Counted from the first letter of the stretch, positions 19,668 through 30,100 are shown. The stretch: 64,000 nucleotides of DNA from Synechococcus sp. JA-2-3B'a(2-13) (GCF_000013225.1 NC_007776.1:1703001-1767000), one strand, 5' to 3'. Notes: generated by a model from the letters alone, not told the origin. Numbers and translations: made by a program.

Positions 19668-22600
19668 CTATTCCCAGCTCTGCAGTTGCCCTAGCCAAGC
19701 GGAGAGGCGGGATCCCACCTCTTCTCGACGCCTTTCAAGATTGGCTGCCGTCCAAATCAGAAGCAGGCCCAGCAGGATCCCAGTGGCCCAGAGCAGCAGC
19801 GCATCAGTTGTTACCAACAGCCATCCCTGCCGCAGGATCCCCAGCCCAAAGGCCAGCGTGCCCACGAAGAGATAGGCTCTTACCCGCAAGGCCAAGCCCA
19901 GCAGACCCAAGGCCAAACCCAACCCTACCGGCCAAAAGCCCGTCCACCGTTGCCCGTGAGTTTCCACCAGCACCACCAGCAGCCATGTGCCCAAGGAAAC
20001 CAGCCGCAGCCAATGCCGCCCCCGCCGTCCGTTGGTTTCCTGTAATCCCGGATCCACCTGGGCCACATAGAGCAGGGATCCCACCAGGGGCAGGGCATAG
20101 AACGTCAGGGAAGCCCAATCCTGATGCCAGCCGTAATTCCACAGGATCCAGTTGCTCAAGAACAGGCTGACATAGCCCAGGCGCACTTGGGATCTCCAGA
20201 TAGCCAGCAGGGCATAGTAGGTTGCCCCCAGCAGCAGATTAAGGGTGTTATTTCCTCCCGCGGTTACCAGAAAAGCGGCCAGGGGCAGCACCAGGGCTGT
20301 ATTCTGCCAAGGAGCCGCCGGCCAGCCCCACCGTCGCCAGGGCAAGCCGTGGTAAACCAGCCCCAGCCCACAGAGCAGGGATCCGGCCCATCGCGCTATG
20401 GATAGCTGCGGCAGCCCCAGGAACACACCGCCCAGCAGAACCCCAGCTCCTTGCCATGCACTGAGGTAACCCCAGACCGTTGGCACCCAATTTTGCTCTG
20501 TTGGAGATTCTAGAGTTGAGGTTCTCGCCTGTCCGGCGGCATAGGCCACCAGGCCGGATCCCGTCAGCACCCAGAGGAGCTGTCCCCAACGGCTGAGGCG
20601 AGGATCGAAAAGGGCAGACCAGAGGACAAGGCTGGCCAGAGCCCAGTTGGCCAAGGCCATCCAGCGCAACCCAGCTCTTTTAAGCTGCAGGGTCGCCGCC
20701 AGCCAAGGGGGACAAAAGCCGTAGCCCCAGGCCAAGCTCAGCCCTAACAGAGCGATCAACACCAACCCATTTGCCAGGGATCCCCCAGTTCGCTGGCTGA
20801 GGAAGTAAACCCAGCTCTCGTAGGCGGCCACAGACACGCCCCAAGCGCCCAGGAGCCCTTTCCAGTTGGCAGGACGGAGGTCTTCCCGGCCTTGCTCTTG
20901 CGCCCGTTGGACCGCCTGTCGACGCCCCAGGCCCAGCAACACGATGGAGAGACCTAAGCTGCCCAAGCCCGTTACCTCACTCCACTGGGCATGGGATCCC
21001 AGCCAGCCCAAGCCGGCATAGATCAGCGGCGCTGTCCCCCAGCAACTCAGAGCCTTGACCCGCTGCAGGAGTTGTCCCCCTGAGGACTCCGTCCCACCAG
21101 CGCGATCGGGCCGCTCAAAGAGGAGTTTCTCCGGCCCAATCCAAAAGAGGATCCCCAGGCTCAGATTGATGACGGCAAGCAGAGGGGCAACAGGACGGGA
21201 TCCCTGCACCACCCACAAGAGGCTGCTGGCCACCAACAGCTCCAAAGCCCAGATCAGCCCATAGGACAGCCTCTCCATTACAGACCATGAGATGGCCGAC
21301 GAAGCCTCCTGACCGCTGCCGCCAGTTGAGACATCCTCCGCCCTGGAAGGAGACGGGCTTTCGCTCTCCAAGCCAGCAGGATGGACACCGCCGTCGCGAT
21401 AAAAAGCGGGAGCCACTTCCACCCAAAGCCGCAAAACAATGGCCACCAGGACAGTCCCAGAGGCCAGGGTCAGAGCCACTGGGGAATCCAGGTACTTTCC
21501 ACCACCGATGCGACCTGCTTCTGGCTGCAATGTCTGCAACGTTAGGGAAAGTAAAAGTACGATCCCCAGCAGAAAGCCAAAGCCATCCAGCACCGGTCGG
21601 TAAGCTGCCCGAAGGCGGGGAGAGAGGTAGTGGAACGGAGTCCCTAGGCTGTAGCGACAGCCGCTAGTGCTCCGCACCGCTGTCGCGAACAACAGCAGCA
21701 CCCCCAAGGCCGTCAGCCATTCTGACTCCGTTAAAGCGGGGAACAGCCGATGGATTCCCACCAGACCGAACCCCCAGCCAAACGTCACTGTCAACAGCAC
21801 CTCTGCTGGAACAACTGCGTTGGCGGTGTGGAGCTCATGGTCGGCGGAGGGGAAAGAGGCCCACACCCACACCTGAGTGGCCATCAGCAGCAACCCCAAG
21901 CCCAGACCCAGAAACTCAACCCCCGGCCTTCCAAAGGTGAGTAACTGGGCCAGCAAAAGGGAGAGAACTGCCGGGAAACGCAAAGACCCGCGCTCCGGGA
22001 TCCCCTGCTGCCAGGAAAGGGATCCCAATCCCCCTTGCTCTGGGCTCTGCAGCCAGCGGGGCATGAACTCCAGGGGAGGCAGGGCCAATACCTGAGCTGC
22101 CGTCAAAACAAGAGGCACCAGCAGCCACAGCCAGCCAAAGGATTGTTCACCCGTCGCAGACAACTCGGGGAGCCGTTGCAGCAAAAACGCCAAGTAGCTG
22201 GATCCCACCAACACCGACCCTATGCCATCTGCACTTCGCTGCCACAGCCCCACGGGCAATCCCCAAAAGCGCCCTGACCCACCCAGAGCCACCCGCCCTG
22301 CCCATTCCAATAGGCCCACCAGCAGCAGAACCACTCCCCAACTGGACAGGCTAGTGCTCCGCACCGCTGGCGCGAACAAGTCGGGCAAAAGCCAGCGGAT
22401 CCCGGCCAGCAGTGCCCCCACTCCGTAGGCGTGGGTCAGGAGTACCCAAAGAAAGTTGGGAGTTTCTCCTGATCTGGACTTTTGTTGTAGCCACCAGGCC
22501 AGGATCCCGGCGCTCAAAAGCAAGTGCCAAAAGCGAATGGCCGGATAGGGAAGGCTCAAGAGCAGCAGGGATCCCCCTAGCCCCAAAACCAAGCGCTCTG

Positions 22601-24377
22601 TTGGTTCTACCAGCCTAGAAAAGCCTGTCTCACCGGCTTCTGGACCGCTCCTCTGCCAGCGGGCCGCCAACCCCAGCCACAGCACCTCGTAGGGCAGCAG
22701 CGCCAACCCCAGCAAGCCCCAAGGGGAATCAAGGGGCTGAAACCAGTTGGTTACTGTAGCTACAACCTCTTGCCGCCAGCTTGCTGGCCACACCTGCCAA
22801 AAAGCCCAGCAAGTTTCCAGGCCCAGCAAGAACAGCAACGTCAAATGCACCCTAAGGACTTCGTCCCGCTGGGGCGACTGGGTGTGTCGGCGCAAGCGCC
22901 CGATTAAGACATGGATCCCCAGCAGGCTAATCCCCAGCAACTGCCAGCCGCTGAAAGGGCTCTCCGCCAAGCCAATGGCAGCCAGCAGCCAGCCCACCAC
23001 CAACAGCACCCAGCTCCCCTCCCACCAGCGGGAGAGCGTCCCCTCCTGAGCGCCTTCTGCTACGACGTCCGGGGATCCCTGGGGCCATTCCGCTGCTAGC
23101 CAACCCAACAGGGCCACCGCCAACCCCAACTGCGGCACTTGGACATGCCCAGACAGCAGCCCCCGCAGGATCAACAGGGATCCGGCAGCCCCGATTAGCC
23201 AGAGCCTGGAGCCCCGTAATTCCCGAGACCGGCGGCTCCAGGTGTAAATCACGGTGCTGAGGATCCCCAGATACAGGATCCCCAGGACAAAAGCAGGGCG
23301 AAGCTCCTGCGGCCCCAAGCTCCAGAAAGCGTGCAAGCCAGAGAGGGCCAAAAAGTTCACCAAGGTTCCGTAAAAGGCATTGGAAAAGGCATTGGGCTCC
23401 ACACCGCTGTCGCGAAAGCCGGCACCTGAACCCAGCGAGCGCACCCGACCCTCAGCCGTCAACGGGATCCCCAGCAGCAAGCCCAGCGCCAGGATGCGGA
23501 TCCCCCAAAGGATCCCCAGCCCATCCAGGGCCCACACGTTCACCGGCACCAGCAGCAGGGCAATAGCCTCCAAGGTTTGACCGGTTAGACGCAGCCCTTC
23601 CTGCCGTTGGATCCATCCAGCACCTACCCCAAAAGCCGCCGTATAGGCCAAGAGCACCCCATACTGAGCAGTTGGAGAAAATTGCTCCCAGTGGCTGGCC
23701 GCCAGCACCCCCGAGGACACCACCACCAAAAACAGGCCCAGCAGCAACAGCCAAGTCACGCTTAGCTCGGACAGCAAGTTCCGCAGCAAAACAGCCAGTG
23801 CCGGGGGAGAGGGGGACAAGGACTCCGTCCGAGTAGCGCGATAGTGCTCCGCACCGCTGGCGCGAACAGGTTGAGGGGCAGCTTGGGGCTCTTCTCCCCC
23901 CTCGACCGCAGGTTCCTCAACCCCAGATCCGGCCAGGCGAGCATTTCTTTCTCGCACCATCCCTGGGATCCAAATCAAATCCAGGAGCTGTCCGATCCCC
24001 AGCAGCCCAAAAGTAAGCAGCCAGAGCAGCCCCGTGCCCCAGCGGCCCAGATAAAAACGGTGCAAGCCACAAATGCCAAGTAAACCTAAAAGCCACAGCA
24101 CGTAGGCCGAGCCAAGACGGGCCGGGATCTCGTCGCCAGGGGAAACTGCCCCTGGCCTTGCTTCTCTCTCCTCCGCCTCCAGCCGATACTGCTCCACCAG
24201 CAGGCGAAAGTGCTCTGGGGTCAGTAAGCCCAGCTCCAGCCAAGCTCGCAAACCTCGCAACACCTGCTGCCGGGATCCCCGAACGGTGAGCTCCAAAAGG
24301 ACTTGCTCCGAGGAGGGCGAGCGGTCAGATTGCAGCTCCTCTGCTCCTGGAGGCAAGAGGTGATCCTGGGATCCCAT
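19668..24377 (-). CDS. giant multi-pass membrane protein with N-terminal TM2 domain
   Basis: 1569 residues. A soluble helical start (about 23-70) is followed by a TM2 domain at about 88-146 (GICGLHRFYLGRWGTGLLWLL, DLIWIPGMV). Next is a polar linker, then about 1380 residues of almost continuous membrane helices, probably more than thirty. No enzyme motif or transporter signature was recognised. It resembles very large cyanobacterial membrane proteins of the DUF2157-like kind, but I cannot assign a family. It carries at least five copies of the dispersed 25-bp repeat, all in polar loops or linkers. It lies 48 bp upstream of rodA on the same strand. Confidence 0.85.
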   Translation of the reverse strand: MGSQDHLLPPGAEELQSDRSPSSEQVLLELTVRGSRQQVLRGLRAWLELGLLTPEHFRLLVEQYRLEAEEREARPGAVSPGDEIPARLGSAYVLWLLGLLGICGLHRFYLGRWGTGLLWLLTFGLLGIGQLLDLIWIPGMVRERNARLAGSGVEEPAVEGGEEPQAAPQPVRASGAEHYRATRTESLSPSPPALAVLLRNLLSELSVTWLLLLGLFLVVVSSGVLAASHWEQFSPTAQYGVLLAYTAAFGVGAGWIQRQEGLRLTGQTLEAIALLLVPVNVWALDGLGILWGIRILALGLLLGIPLTAEGRVRSLGSGAGFRDSGVEPNAFSNAFYGTLVNFLALSGLHAFWSLGPQELRPAFVLGILYLGILSTVIYTWSRRSRELRGSRLWLIGAAGSLLILRGLLSGHVQVPQLGLAVALLGWLAAEWPQGSPDVVAEGAQEGTLSRWWEGSWVLLVVGWLLAAIGLAESPFSGWQLLGISLLGIHVLIGRLRRHTQSPQRDEVLRVHLTLLFLLGLETCWAFWQVWPASWRQEVVATVTNWFQPLDSPWGLLGLALLPYEVLWLGLAARWQRSGPEAGETGFSRLVEPTERLVLGLGGSLLLLSLPYPAIRFWHLLLSAGILAWWLQQKSRSGETPNFLWVLLTHAYGVGALLAGIRWLLPDLFAPAVRSTSLSSWGVVLLLVGLLEWAGRVALGGSGRFWGLPVGLWQRSADGIGSVLVGSSYLAFLLQRLPELSATGEQSFGWLWLLVPLVLTAAQVLALPPLEFMPRWLQSPEQGGLGSLSWQQGIPERGSLRFPAVLSLLLAQLLTFGRPGVEFLGLGLGLLLMATQVWVWASFPSADHELHTANAVVPAEVLLTVTFGWGFGLVGIHRLFPALTESEWLTALGVLLLFATAVRSTSGCRYSLGTPFHYLSPRLRAAYRPVLDGFGFLLGIVLLLSLTLQTLQPEAGRIGGGKYLDSPVALTLASGTVLVAIVLRLWVEVAPAFYRDGGVHPAGLESESPSPSRAEDVSTGGSGQEASSAISWSVMERLSYGLIWALELLVASSLLWVVQGSRPVAPLLAVINLSLGILFWIGPEKLLFERPDRAGGTESSGGQLLQRVKALSCWGTAPLIYAGLGWLGSHAQWSEVTGLGSLGLSIVLLGLGRRQAVQRAQEQGREDLRPANWKGLLGAWGVSVAAYESWVYFLSQRTGGSLANGLVLIALLGLSLAWGYGFCPPWLAATLQLKRAGLRWMALANWALASLVLWSALFDPRLSRWGQLLWVLTGSGLVAYAAGQARTSTLESPTEQNWVPTVWGYLSAWQGAGVLLGGVFLGLPQLSIARWAGSLLCGLGLVYHGLPWRRWGWPAAPWQNTALVLPLAAFLVTAGGNNTLNLLLGATYYALLAIWRSQVRLGYVSLFLSNWILWNYGWHQDWASLTFYALPLVGSLLYVAQVDPGLQETNGRRGRHWLRLVSLGTWLLVVLVETHGQRWTGFWPVGLGLALGLLGLALRVRAYLFVGTLAFGLGILRQGWLLVTTDALLLWATGILLGLLLIWTAANLERRREEVGSRLSAWLGQLQSWE
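21084..21106 (-). repeat. dispersed repeat, form B (CGGAGTCC end)
   Basis: On the plus strand it reads GGACTCCGTCCCACC followed by AGCGCGAT. On the coding minus strand it gives the loop peptide DRAGGTESSGG of the 1569-residue membrane protein. Confidence 0.6.
21666..21690 (-). repeat. dispersed repeat, form A (GCGGAGCACT end)
   Basis: Full match to the form-A unit, here with GTTCGCGACAGC. The coding strand reads it as FATAVRSTS in the giant membrane protein. GCGACAGC at 21654-21661 pairs perfectly with GCTGTCGC at 21679-21686, giving an 8-bp stem with a 17-nt loop. A form-B-like GGAACGGAGTCCC in the opposite direction lies just upstream, at about 21632-21644. Confidence 0.8.
22353..22377 (-). 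repeat. dispersed repeat, form A
   Basis: Full match, with GTTCGCGCCAGC. Read as DLFAPAVRSTSL, in a loop between two membrane helices of the 1569-residue protein. Confidence 0.8.
23394..23416 (-). repeat. dispersed repeat, diverged form A
   Basis: TTTCGCGACAGC then GGTGTGGAGCCC, with three or four changes from the form-A unit. Read as GFRDSGVEPN in a loop of the membrane protein, the same frame as VRASGAEH elsewhere. Confidence 0.6.
23820..23867 (-). repeat. tandem pair of dispersed repeats, form B (23820-23842) plus form A (23843-23867)
   Basis: Two units abut head to tail in the same orientation with no spacer. The pair encodes VRASGAEHYRATRTES (residues 171-186) in the linker between the TM2 domain and the large membrane region. 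Confidence 0.8.
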
Positions 24378-24508
24378 GGCCAGATTCCTTGAGCAAAAGG
24401 CTTGGGGCTACTGCTACTCTAAGCCTTGCTCTAGCCGGTTGCCATGCCGTTCTCAAATCCTTCTCCTGCTGCGGCAGAGTGTCAGTTCCTGCTGATGCGA
24501 CCAGCCCT

Positions 24509-26032
24509 CTAAACCTCAGTTGGGATCCCTGGAATCTCGCTGCTGTTGGTGACGGGGAGTGTCATCATCTGCCCCAGGCGTGAAACGGTGAGCTCCGCCG
24601 CCGGAATGGGCTCCGAGACCTGTCCGCCGCTGAACACCATCACTCGGTCGCTGTACTGCAGGATCTCGTCCAAATCCGCCGAGGCAAAAAGAATAACCGT
24701 ACCCGCTTGGGTGCGTTCCAGCAATTGCCCCCAGACCCACAGCGCCGACTCAATGTCCAACCCTCGCGTTGGGTGCTCCATCAGCAAAAGACTCAGGGGT
24801 GTGGGCAAGAGAGCCAACTGGCTGCGCTGCTGGTTGCCCCCCGAGAGTTGCTCCACCCGGCTGTAGGGGTGACCGCGAATGCTGAAGTGTTCAATGGCCG
24901 CTTGGGCCTGCTGACGGGCCAGAGCCCAGTTGATCCAGGGATCCTGCTGCTGGAGGGCAAAATGCTCCTGCAAGGTTAAGCCGGGGATCAGCCCTTCCCG
25001 CAGCCGATCCGCCGGAGAAAACCCCACCCCACAGCGCAGATAGTCGCCGTAAGGACGGCCTGTCATCTCCTGCCCCCCCAACAGAATCCGGCCACGCCTG
25101 GGCGGCAACAACCCTGCACAGGTGAGCAGGAAAGAGCGTTGCCCACTGCCTTCCAAACCGGCCAACCCAATCACTTCCCCCGGCTGCACCGCCAGATCTG
25201 GCAAAGCCAAGGCAAACGGCTCATGCCGCACCACCAGAGAGCGCAACTCCAACAGGGGATCCGCCCTCCTTTGCGGAGAATGGGGCCGAGCCGGGGGTGC
25301 CAACTCCCGCCCGAACATCCAATCGATCAACCGCTGTTCCAGCAGGGCAATGTCCTCACCTCTAACAGGCAGCTCCCCCACCACCTCCCCCTGCCGCATC
25401 ACCGTCACCCGATCGCAAAGGCACTCCACATCGGCCAGCTTGTGGGAGACGAAGATCACCGATTTGCCCTGCTCCGCCAACCTTCTCAGAGCCGCGAACA
25501 GAAGATCTTTTTGCGCTGCAGAAATGCCCGTCGTTGGCTCATCCAAAATCAAGGTGTTGATCCCCAGGGAAAGCAACCGCAGCATTTCCAGTTGTTGCCG
25601 TTCCCCCACCGTCAAACTGCCGATGGCTCCATCGGGGTTGAGATTAAAACCAAACTCTTCACAGGCTTTCTCGAGACGTCTTCGGCTTTCCCGCAGCCCC
25701 AAGCCCAAGCGCCCTCGTTGCCCGGCAATAAAGTTTTCCAGTACCGTCAGAGAAGGAAAATCCAAGGGATCCTGGTGCAACATGCCAATGCCCAGGCGAA
25801 TGGCTGCTGCAGGGCTGTCGATGCGAACCGGTTGCCCATCAATCCAAATCTCCCCCTGATCACAGCGCAGAAAGCCGCTCAGGATTTTGACCAAGGTACT
25901 TTTGCCGGCCCCATTCTCCCCAAGCAGGCCGTGGATCGTGCCCGCCTCCACCCGTAAGGACACATCGCGGTTCGCCTGTACCGCCCCAAAACGCTTGTGG
26001 ATGTGCAGCAGCTCGACCTTCATTCTGCTCAT
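24509..26032 (-). CDS. ABC transporter ATP-binding protein with two ATPase domains (RbsA/YufO-like)
   Basis: 507 residues from ATG at 26032, which has GGAGG nine bases upstream; the open frame continues to 26194 but overlaps prs. Domain 1 has Walker A GENGAGKST, signature LTVGERQQ and Walker B LILDEPTTG. Domain 2 has the degenerate Walker A typical of this subfamily (GLEGSGQRS), signature LSGGNQQRSQLA and LLLMEHPTRGLDIES. Such proteins energise import of simple sugars or nucleosides with YufP/YufQ-type permeases and a BMP-type binding protein. No permease is adjacent. Divergent from prs. Confidence 0.9.
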   Translation of the reverse strand: MSRMKVELLHIHKRFGAVQANRDVSLRVEAGTIHGLLGENGAGKSTLVKILSGFLRCDQGEIWIDGQPVRIDSPAAAIRLGIGMLHQDPLDFPSLTVLENFIAGQRGRLGLGLRESRRRLEKACEEFGFNLNPDGAIGSLTVGERQQLEMLRLLSLGINTLILDEPTTGISAAQKDLLFAALRRLAEQGKSVIFVSHKLADVECLCDRVTVMRQGEVVGELPVRGEDIALLEQRLIDWMFGRELAPPARPHSPQRRADPLLELRSLVVRHEPFALALPDLAVQPGEVIGLAGLEGSGQRSFLLTCAGLLPPRRGRILLGGQEMTGRPYGDYLRCGVGFSPADRLREGLIPGLTLQEHFALQQQDPWINWALARQQAQAAIEHFSIRGHPYSRVEQLSGGNQQRSQLALLPTPLSLLLMEHPTRGLDIESALWVWGQLLERTQAGTVILFASADLDEILQYSDRVMVFSGGQVSEPIPAAELTVSRLGQMMTLPVTNSSEIPGIPTEV

Positions 26033-26151
26033 AGTAACCTGCCTCCCCAGAAAATCCCCAAGAATACAGTTGCTGAGGTTGCAAGTGCTGGTGCTACGAT
26101 AGCGACAGCTCGCCGTTAGGCGTTGGCTACGGACGAGTTCAGCATCGATCT

Positions 26152-27150
26152 GTGGTTCGCCCTGCCCCTCTTCTCCGCCCTTCTCCCCTGCCACCCATCT
26201 CGGATAGCAACCGCCTCAAAATCTTCTCAGGCAGCGCCAACCCGGCTCTGGCTCAGGAGGTAGCGCGTTACCTGGGCATGGATCTGGGCCCGATGTTGCG
26301 CAAGCGCTTTGCCGATGGCGAGCTGTACATCCAAATCCAAGAGTCGATCCGGGGTGCCGATGTCTACTTGGTGCAGCCCACCTGCCGCCCCGTCAACGAC
26401 CACCTAATGGAACTGCTGGTCATTATTGACGCCTGTCGCCGCGCCTCTGCCCGGCAGATCACCGCTGTCTTGCCCTACTACGGCTACGCTCGCGCCGACC
26501 GCAAAACGGCAGGCCGAGAAGCGATCACCGCCAAGCTGGTGGCCAACATGATTACCCAGGCGGGAGCTCATCGCGTGCTGGCTATGGATCTGCACTCGGC
26601 CCAGATTCAAGGCTACTTCGACATTCCCCTCGACCATGTCTACGCCCAGCCGGTATTACAGGCTTACCTCAAGGAAAAGGGCTTGCTCGACGAAGACATT
26701 GTGGTCGTCTCTCCCGATGTGGGGGGCGTGGCTCGTGCCCGTGCCTTTGCCAAAAAACTCAAGGAAGCCCCTCTGGCAATCATTGACAAGCGCCGCCAAG
26801 CCCACAACGATGTGGAAGTCATGAATCTGATTGGGGATGTGCGGGGGAAAACTGCCATCCTTGTGGATGACATGATCGATACCGCAGGCACCATCTCGGA
26901 AGGGGCAAAATTGCTGCGCAAGCTGGGAGCCAAAGCGGTTTATGCCTGCGCCATTCATCCTGTTTTTTCTGAGCCGGCCATTCAACGCCTGCGGGGTGGC
27001 CTGTTTGAAGAGGTGATCGTCACCAACACCATCCCTATCCCTCCAGAGCAGCACTTTCCCGAGTTAACCGTTCTCTCGGTAGCCAATGTGCTGGGGGAAG
27101 CGATCTGGCGCATCCATGAAGATAGCTCCGTCAGCAGCATGTTTCACTAA
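26152..27150 (+). CDS. prs: ribose-phosphate pyrophosphokinase (PRPP synthetase)
   Basis: 332 residues. It makes PRPP from ribose 5-phosphate and ATP for nucleotide, His and Trp synthesis. Seen: FSGSANPALAQEVARYLG, FADGELYIQIQESIRG, YYGYARADRKTAGREAI, catalytic MDLHSAQIQGYFD, the flexible loop region DKRRQAHNDVEV and the PRPP motif LVDDMIDTAGTI. The first 20 residues are a polar N-terminal extension. The ATPase gene diverges from it, with the promoter region between 26033 and 26151. Confidence 0.96.
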   Translation: MVRPAPLLRPSPLPPISDSNRLKIFSGSANPALAQEVARYLGMDLGPMLRKRFADGELYIQIQESIRGADVYLVQPTCRPVNDHLMELLVIIDACRRASARQITAVLPYYGYARADRKTAGREAITAKLVANMITQAGAHRVLAMDLHSAQIQGYFDIPLDHVYAQPVLQAYLKEKGLLDEDIVVVSPDVGGVARARAFAKKLKEAPLAIIDKRRQAHNDVEVMNLIGDVRGKTAILVDDMIDTAGTISEGAKLLRKLGAKAVYACAIHPVFSEPAIQRLRGGLFEEVIVTNTIPIPPEQHFPELTVLSVANVLGEAIWRIHEDSSVSSMFH

Positions 27151-27194
27151 AGTAAGTTTCAAAGTAAGTTTCTCCAGAGTATCGCTAGAGTAGA

Positions 27195-30100
27195 GTGGGT
27201 GCAGAATGGGTGCGCCTGCTCCTTTTCCCTGTGGAGATCAGCCCAACCAGGCACCCCCGATCTGTCGTGATGGACTGGGTTGAGCCAGCTCCTCGGCCAG
27301 GTTTTCCCATGTCACCTCCCATTTCTCGCTCGCCAAGATCCGTTGTGCACGGTTTTGCTTTCCCGCGGACTGCTCCCAGGGAAGGGCAGTCCCTTCAAAC
27401 CGAACTGGGTACAGCGCTGTACCCGCTGTTGCAATTACTGGGTCAACTGTTGAAAGTACCTTTGGTCTATCTAGAACTGGCCCAGCCGGGATCGGATCCC
27501 CACTCGTCTTCAAAAGGGATCCTCTACCGGGATCCGCAAGGGATCCCAGCCGGCGAACCCTTCAACCTCAATGCCAGTCCTGGGGCTGAGCAATGGCCTT
27601 TTCATGAATCCTTCCTCTTGCAGACTGAGCAGGGGATCCGGTTGGCCGATCTGCACCTGCTTGACTGCCATCCTCGCCAACTGAGTTCCTTTGAACGGGA
27701 ACAGATTGACCTCGTTGCCCTCAGCCTGAAGCACATTCTTCTCCAAGCCCAGGAGCATCGGCAAACCCTCGAGCAGCTCCAATCCCAACTGCAAGACAGC
27801 CGCAGCACTGCTGCCCGCTACCAGCAGATCTTCGAGAACGCCGTCGAAGGCATTTTTCAAACCACCCTAGAGGGCAAATACCTGGTTGCCAACCCGGCCT
27901 TGGCCCATATTTTCGGCTACGAATCCCCTGAGGATTTGATGCACAACGTCTCCGATATTGGCACCCAAATCTATAGCGATCCGGAGCAACGAGCCGAATT
28001 CATCCAGCGCATGCTGAGAGAAGGTCAAGTTGTGAATTTTGAACACCAAGTCTGCTGCAAGGATGGCAGGCTAATTTGGATTTCTTTAAATGCCCGTACC
28101 ATCTACAGCGACCAGGGGGATCCCCTCTATTTTGAAGGATTTGTTACCGACATCACAGCATCCCGTCAACTGAAAGAACGACAACAACAATTGGAAGAAG
28201 CCCGCCGAGAGAGCGAGCATCGTTTTCTGCAACTGGTAGAGAATACGCAACAACTGTTTTGGATTACAACGGTCTACAGCAAAGAGCTGATCTACGTCAG
28301 CCCAGCCTGTGAAGCCATTTGGGGCCGCTCCGCCGAAGAGGCCTACGCCAACCCCCAAGCCTGGATCCGCCAGATCCACCCCGACGACCGCTGGTTGTTC
28401 CCCACCATCCTCAAAGCCCAATCGGAGGGCAAATCCACCGATGTTGTCTTCCGCATTTATCACACTGATGGCCGCCTGATTTGGCTGCGAGAACGCACCT
28501 TTCCCATCGCCGACAAAGAGGGCAAAATCTATCGGGTGGCAGGGATCGTCGAAGACATCACTGAGTCCAAGCAACTGGAAGCCGAACGGCGTCGTATAGA
28601 GCAAGCCTGGCAACAAAGCGCCAACCATTTTCGGCAGATTTTTGAGCTGGCCCCCAATGGAATTGCCCTTGTGGACTTGCAGGGGCGGTTTATCCAGGTC
28701 AACGATGCCTTTGCCCAGATTGTCGGCTACACCCCCGAAGAATTGAAGCATCGGCAACAACTGGACATTCTCCACCCCGAAGATGTCAACCCACTGCTGG
28801 AGGCCAATGAGGCTTTGCTGGCAGGGAAGGTCTCTGTCAGCCAGCGCCAGATTCGCTACACCCACCGTTCCGGCCAGGTTGTTCATGTGCTGTTTCAGGC
28901 CACCCTGCTCACCGACGAGGAAGGACAGCCCACCCAGTTTCTCAACCAGGTGATCGACATCAGCGCCCGCGTGGAGGCAGAAATTGCCCTCAAAGAAAGT
29001 GAAGAACGCTTCCGCCAATCCTTTGAATGGGCCCCCATTGCCAAGGCCATGACCCACGTGGATGGCACCTATTTGCAAATCAACGCCGCTTTTACCGAAA
29101 CCCTGGGCTACACCCTGGAGGATCTCAAAGGGAAAACCGTCCTCGACATCACCCATCCCGACGACATCGCCACCACTCTGGAAAACAGCAACCGCCTGCT
29201 GGCCGGCCAGGTGCATCAGTGCGAACAGGAACAACGCTACATCCACAAGAACGGCCAAATAGTCTATGCCATTCTTCGCATCACCCTGGTGCGCACGGCC
29301 CAAGGGGATCCCAGCTACTTTCTAAGCCAGATTTTGGACATTACCGAGCGCAAGCAAGCCGAGGCAGCCCTTCGCCAAAGTGAGCTGAGTTTACGGGGCA
29401 TCTTCCAGCAGTCAGCCCTGGGCATTTCCATCGTCGATCATCGGGGCCATTACCTAAAAGTGAACCCCGCTCTGGAAGAGATCTTGGGCTATAGCGCTGC
29501 CGAACTGACCCACATGAGCTTCTGCGACCTCACCCATCCCGAGGACATTCAGGAAGATTGGCAACTCTTCCAGGAGGTTTTGAACGGCCAACGGGATCGC
29601 TACCACCTGGAAAAACGCTACATCCACCGCAGCGGAAAGGTGGTTTGGTGCCGCCTGGCAGTCTCTGCAGTCCGGGATCCCGAGGGCAAAAACCTCTTCA
29701 TCATCGGCATTTGCGAAGACATTACCGAAGAAAAACGGGCAAAGCTGCAGATCCAAGCTGCCCTTCAGGAAAAAGAAGTCCTGCTGCGGGAGATTCACCA
29801 CCGCGTCAAAAACAACCTGCAAATCATCTCCAGCCTGCTGCGGCTCCAAGCTGACCAAATCAAAAGCCGCAAGTACGCCCGCGTTTTTAAGGATGCCGGC
29901 AGCCGTATTCAAGCCATGTCTTTGATCCACGAAGGTTTGTACCAATCCAACAATCTGGCCGCTGTGGATCTCAAGCAGTACCTACACAATTTGATCTCCA
30001 ACCTCTTTCACTCTTACGGGGTAAACCCCGAGAGCATTCGCGCCAACATCCGCGCCGAAGGGATCCGCCTCAACCTGGACGATGCGGTCTTGTGTGGCCT

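Noticed and set aside
21330-21360. GACATCCTCCGCCCTGGAAGGAG, resembling an IS200/IS605 end
   Set aside because: Only a loose match without a good stem, and inside continuous coding sequence of the membrane protein.
28086-29303. 405-residue antisense frame in the multi-PAS kinase
   Set aside because: Entirely opposite the PAS domains, repetitive Gly-rich composition expected from the complement of PAS codons.
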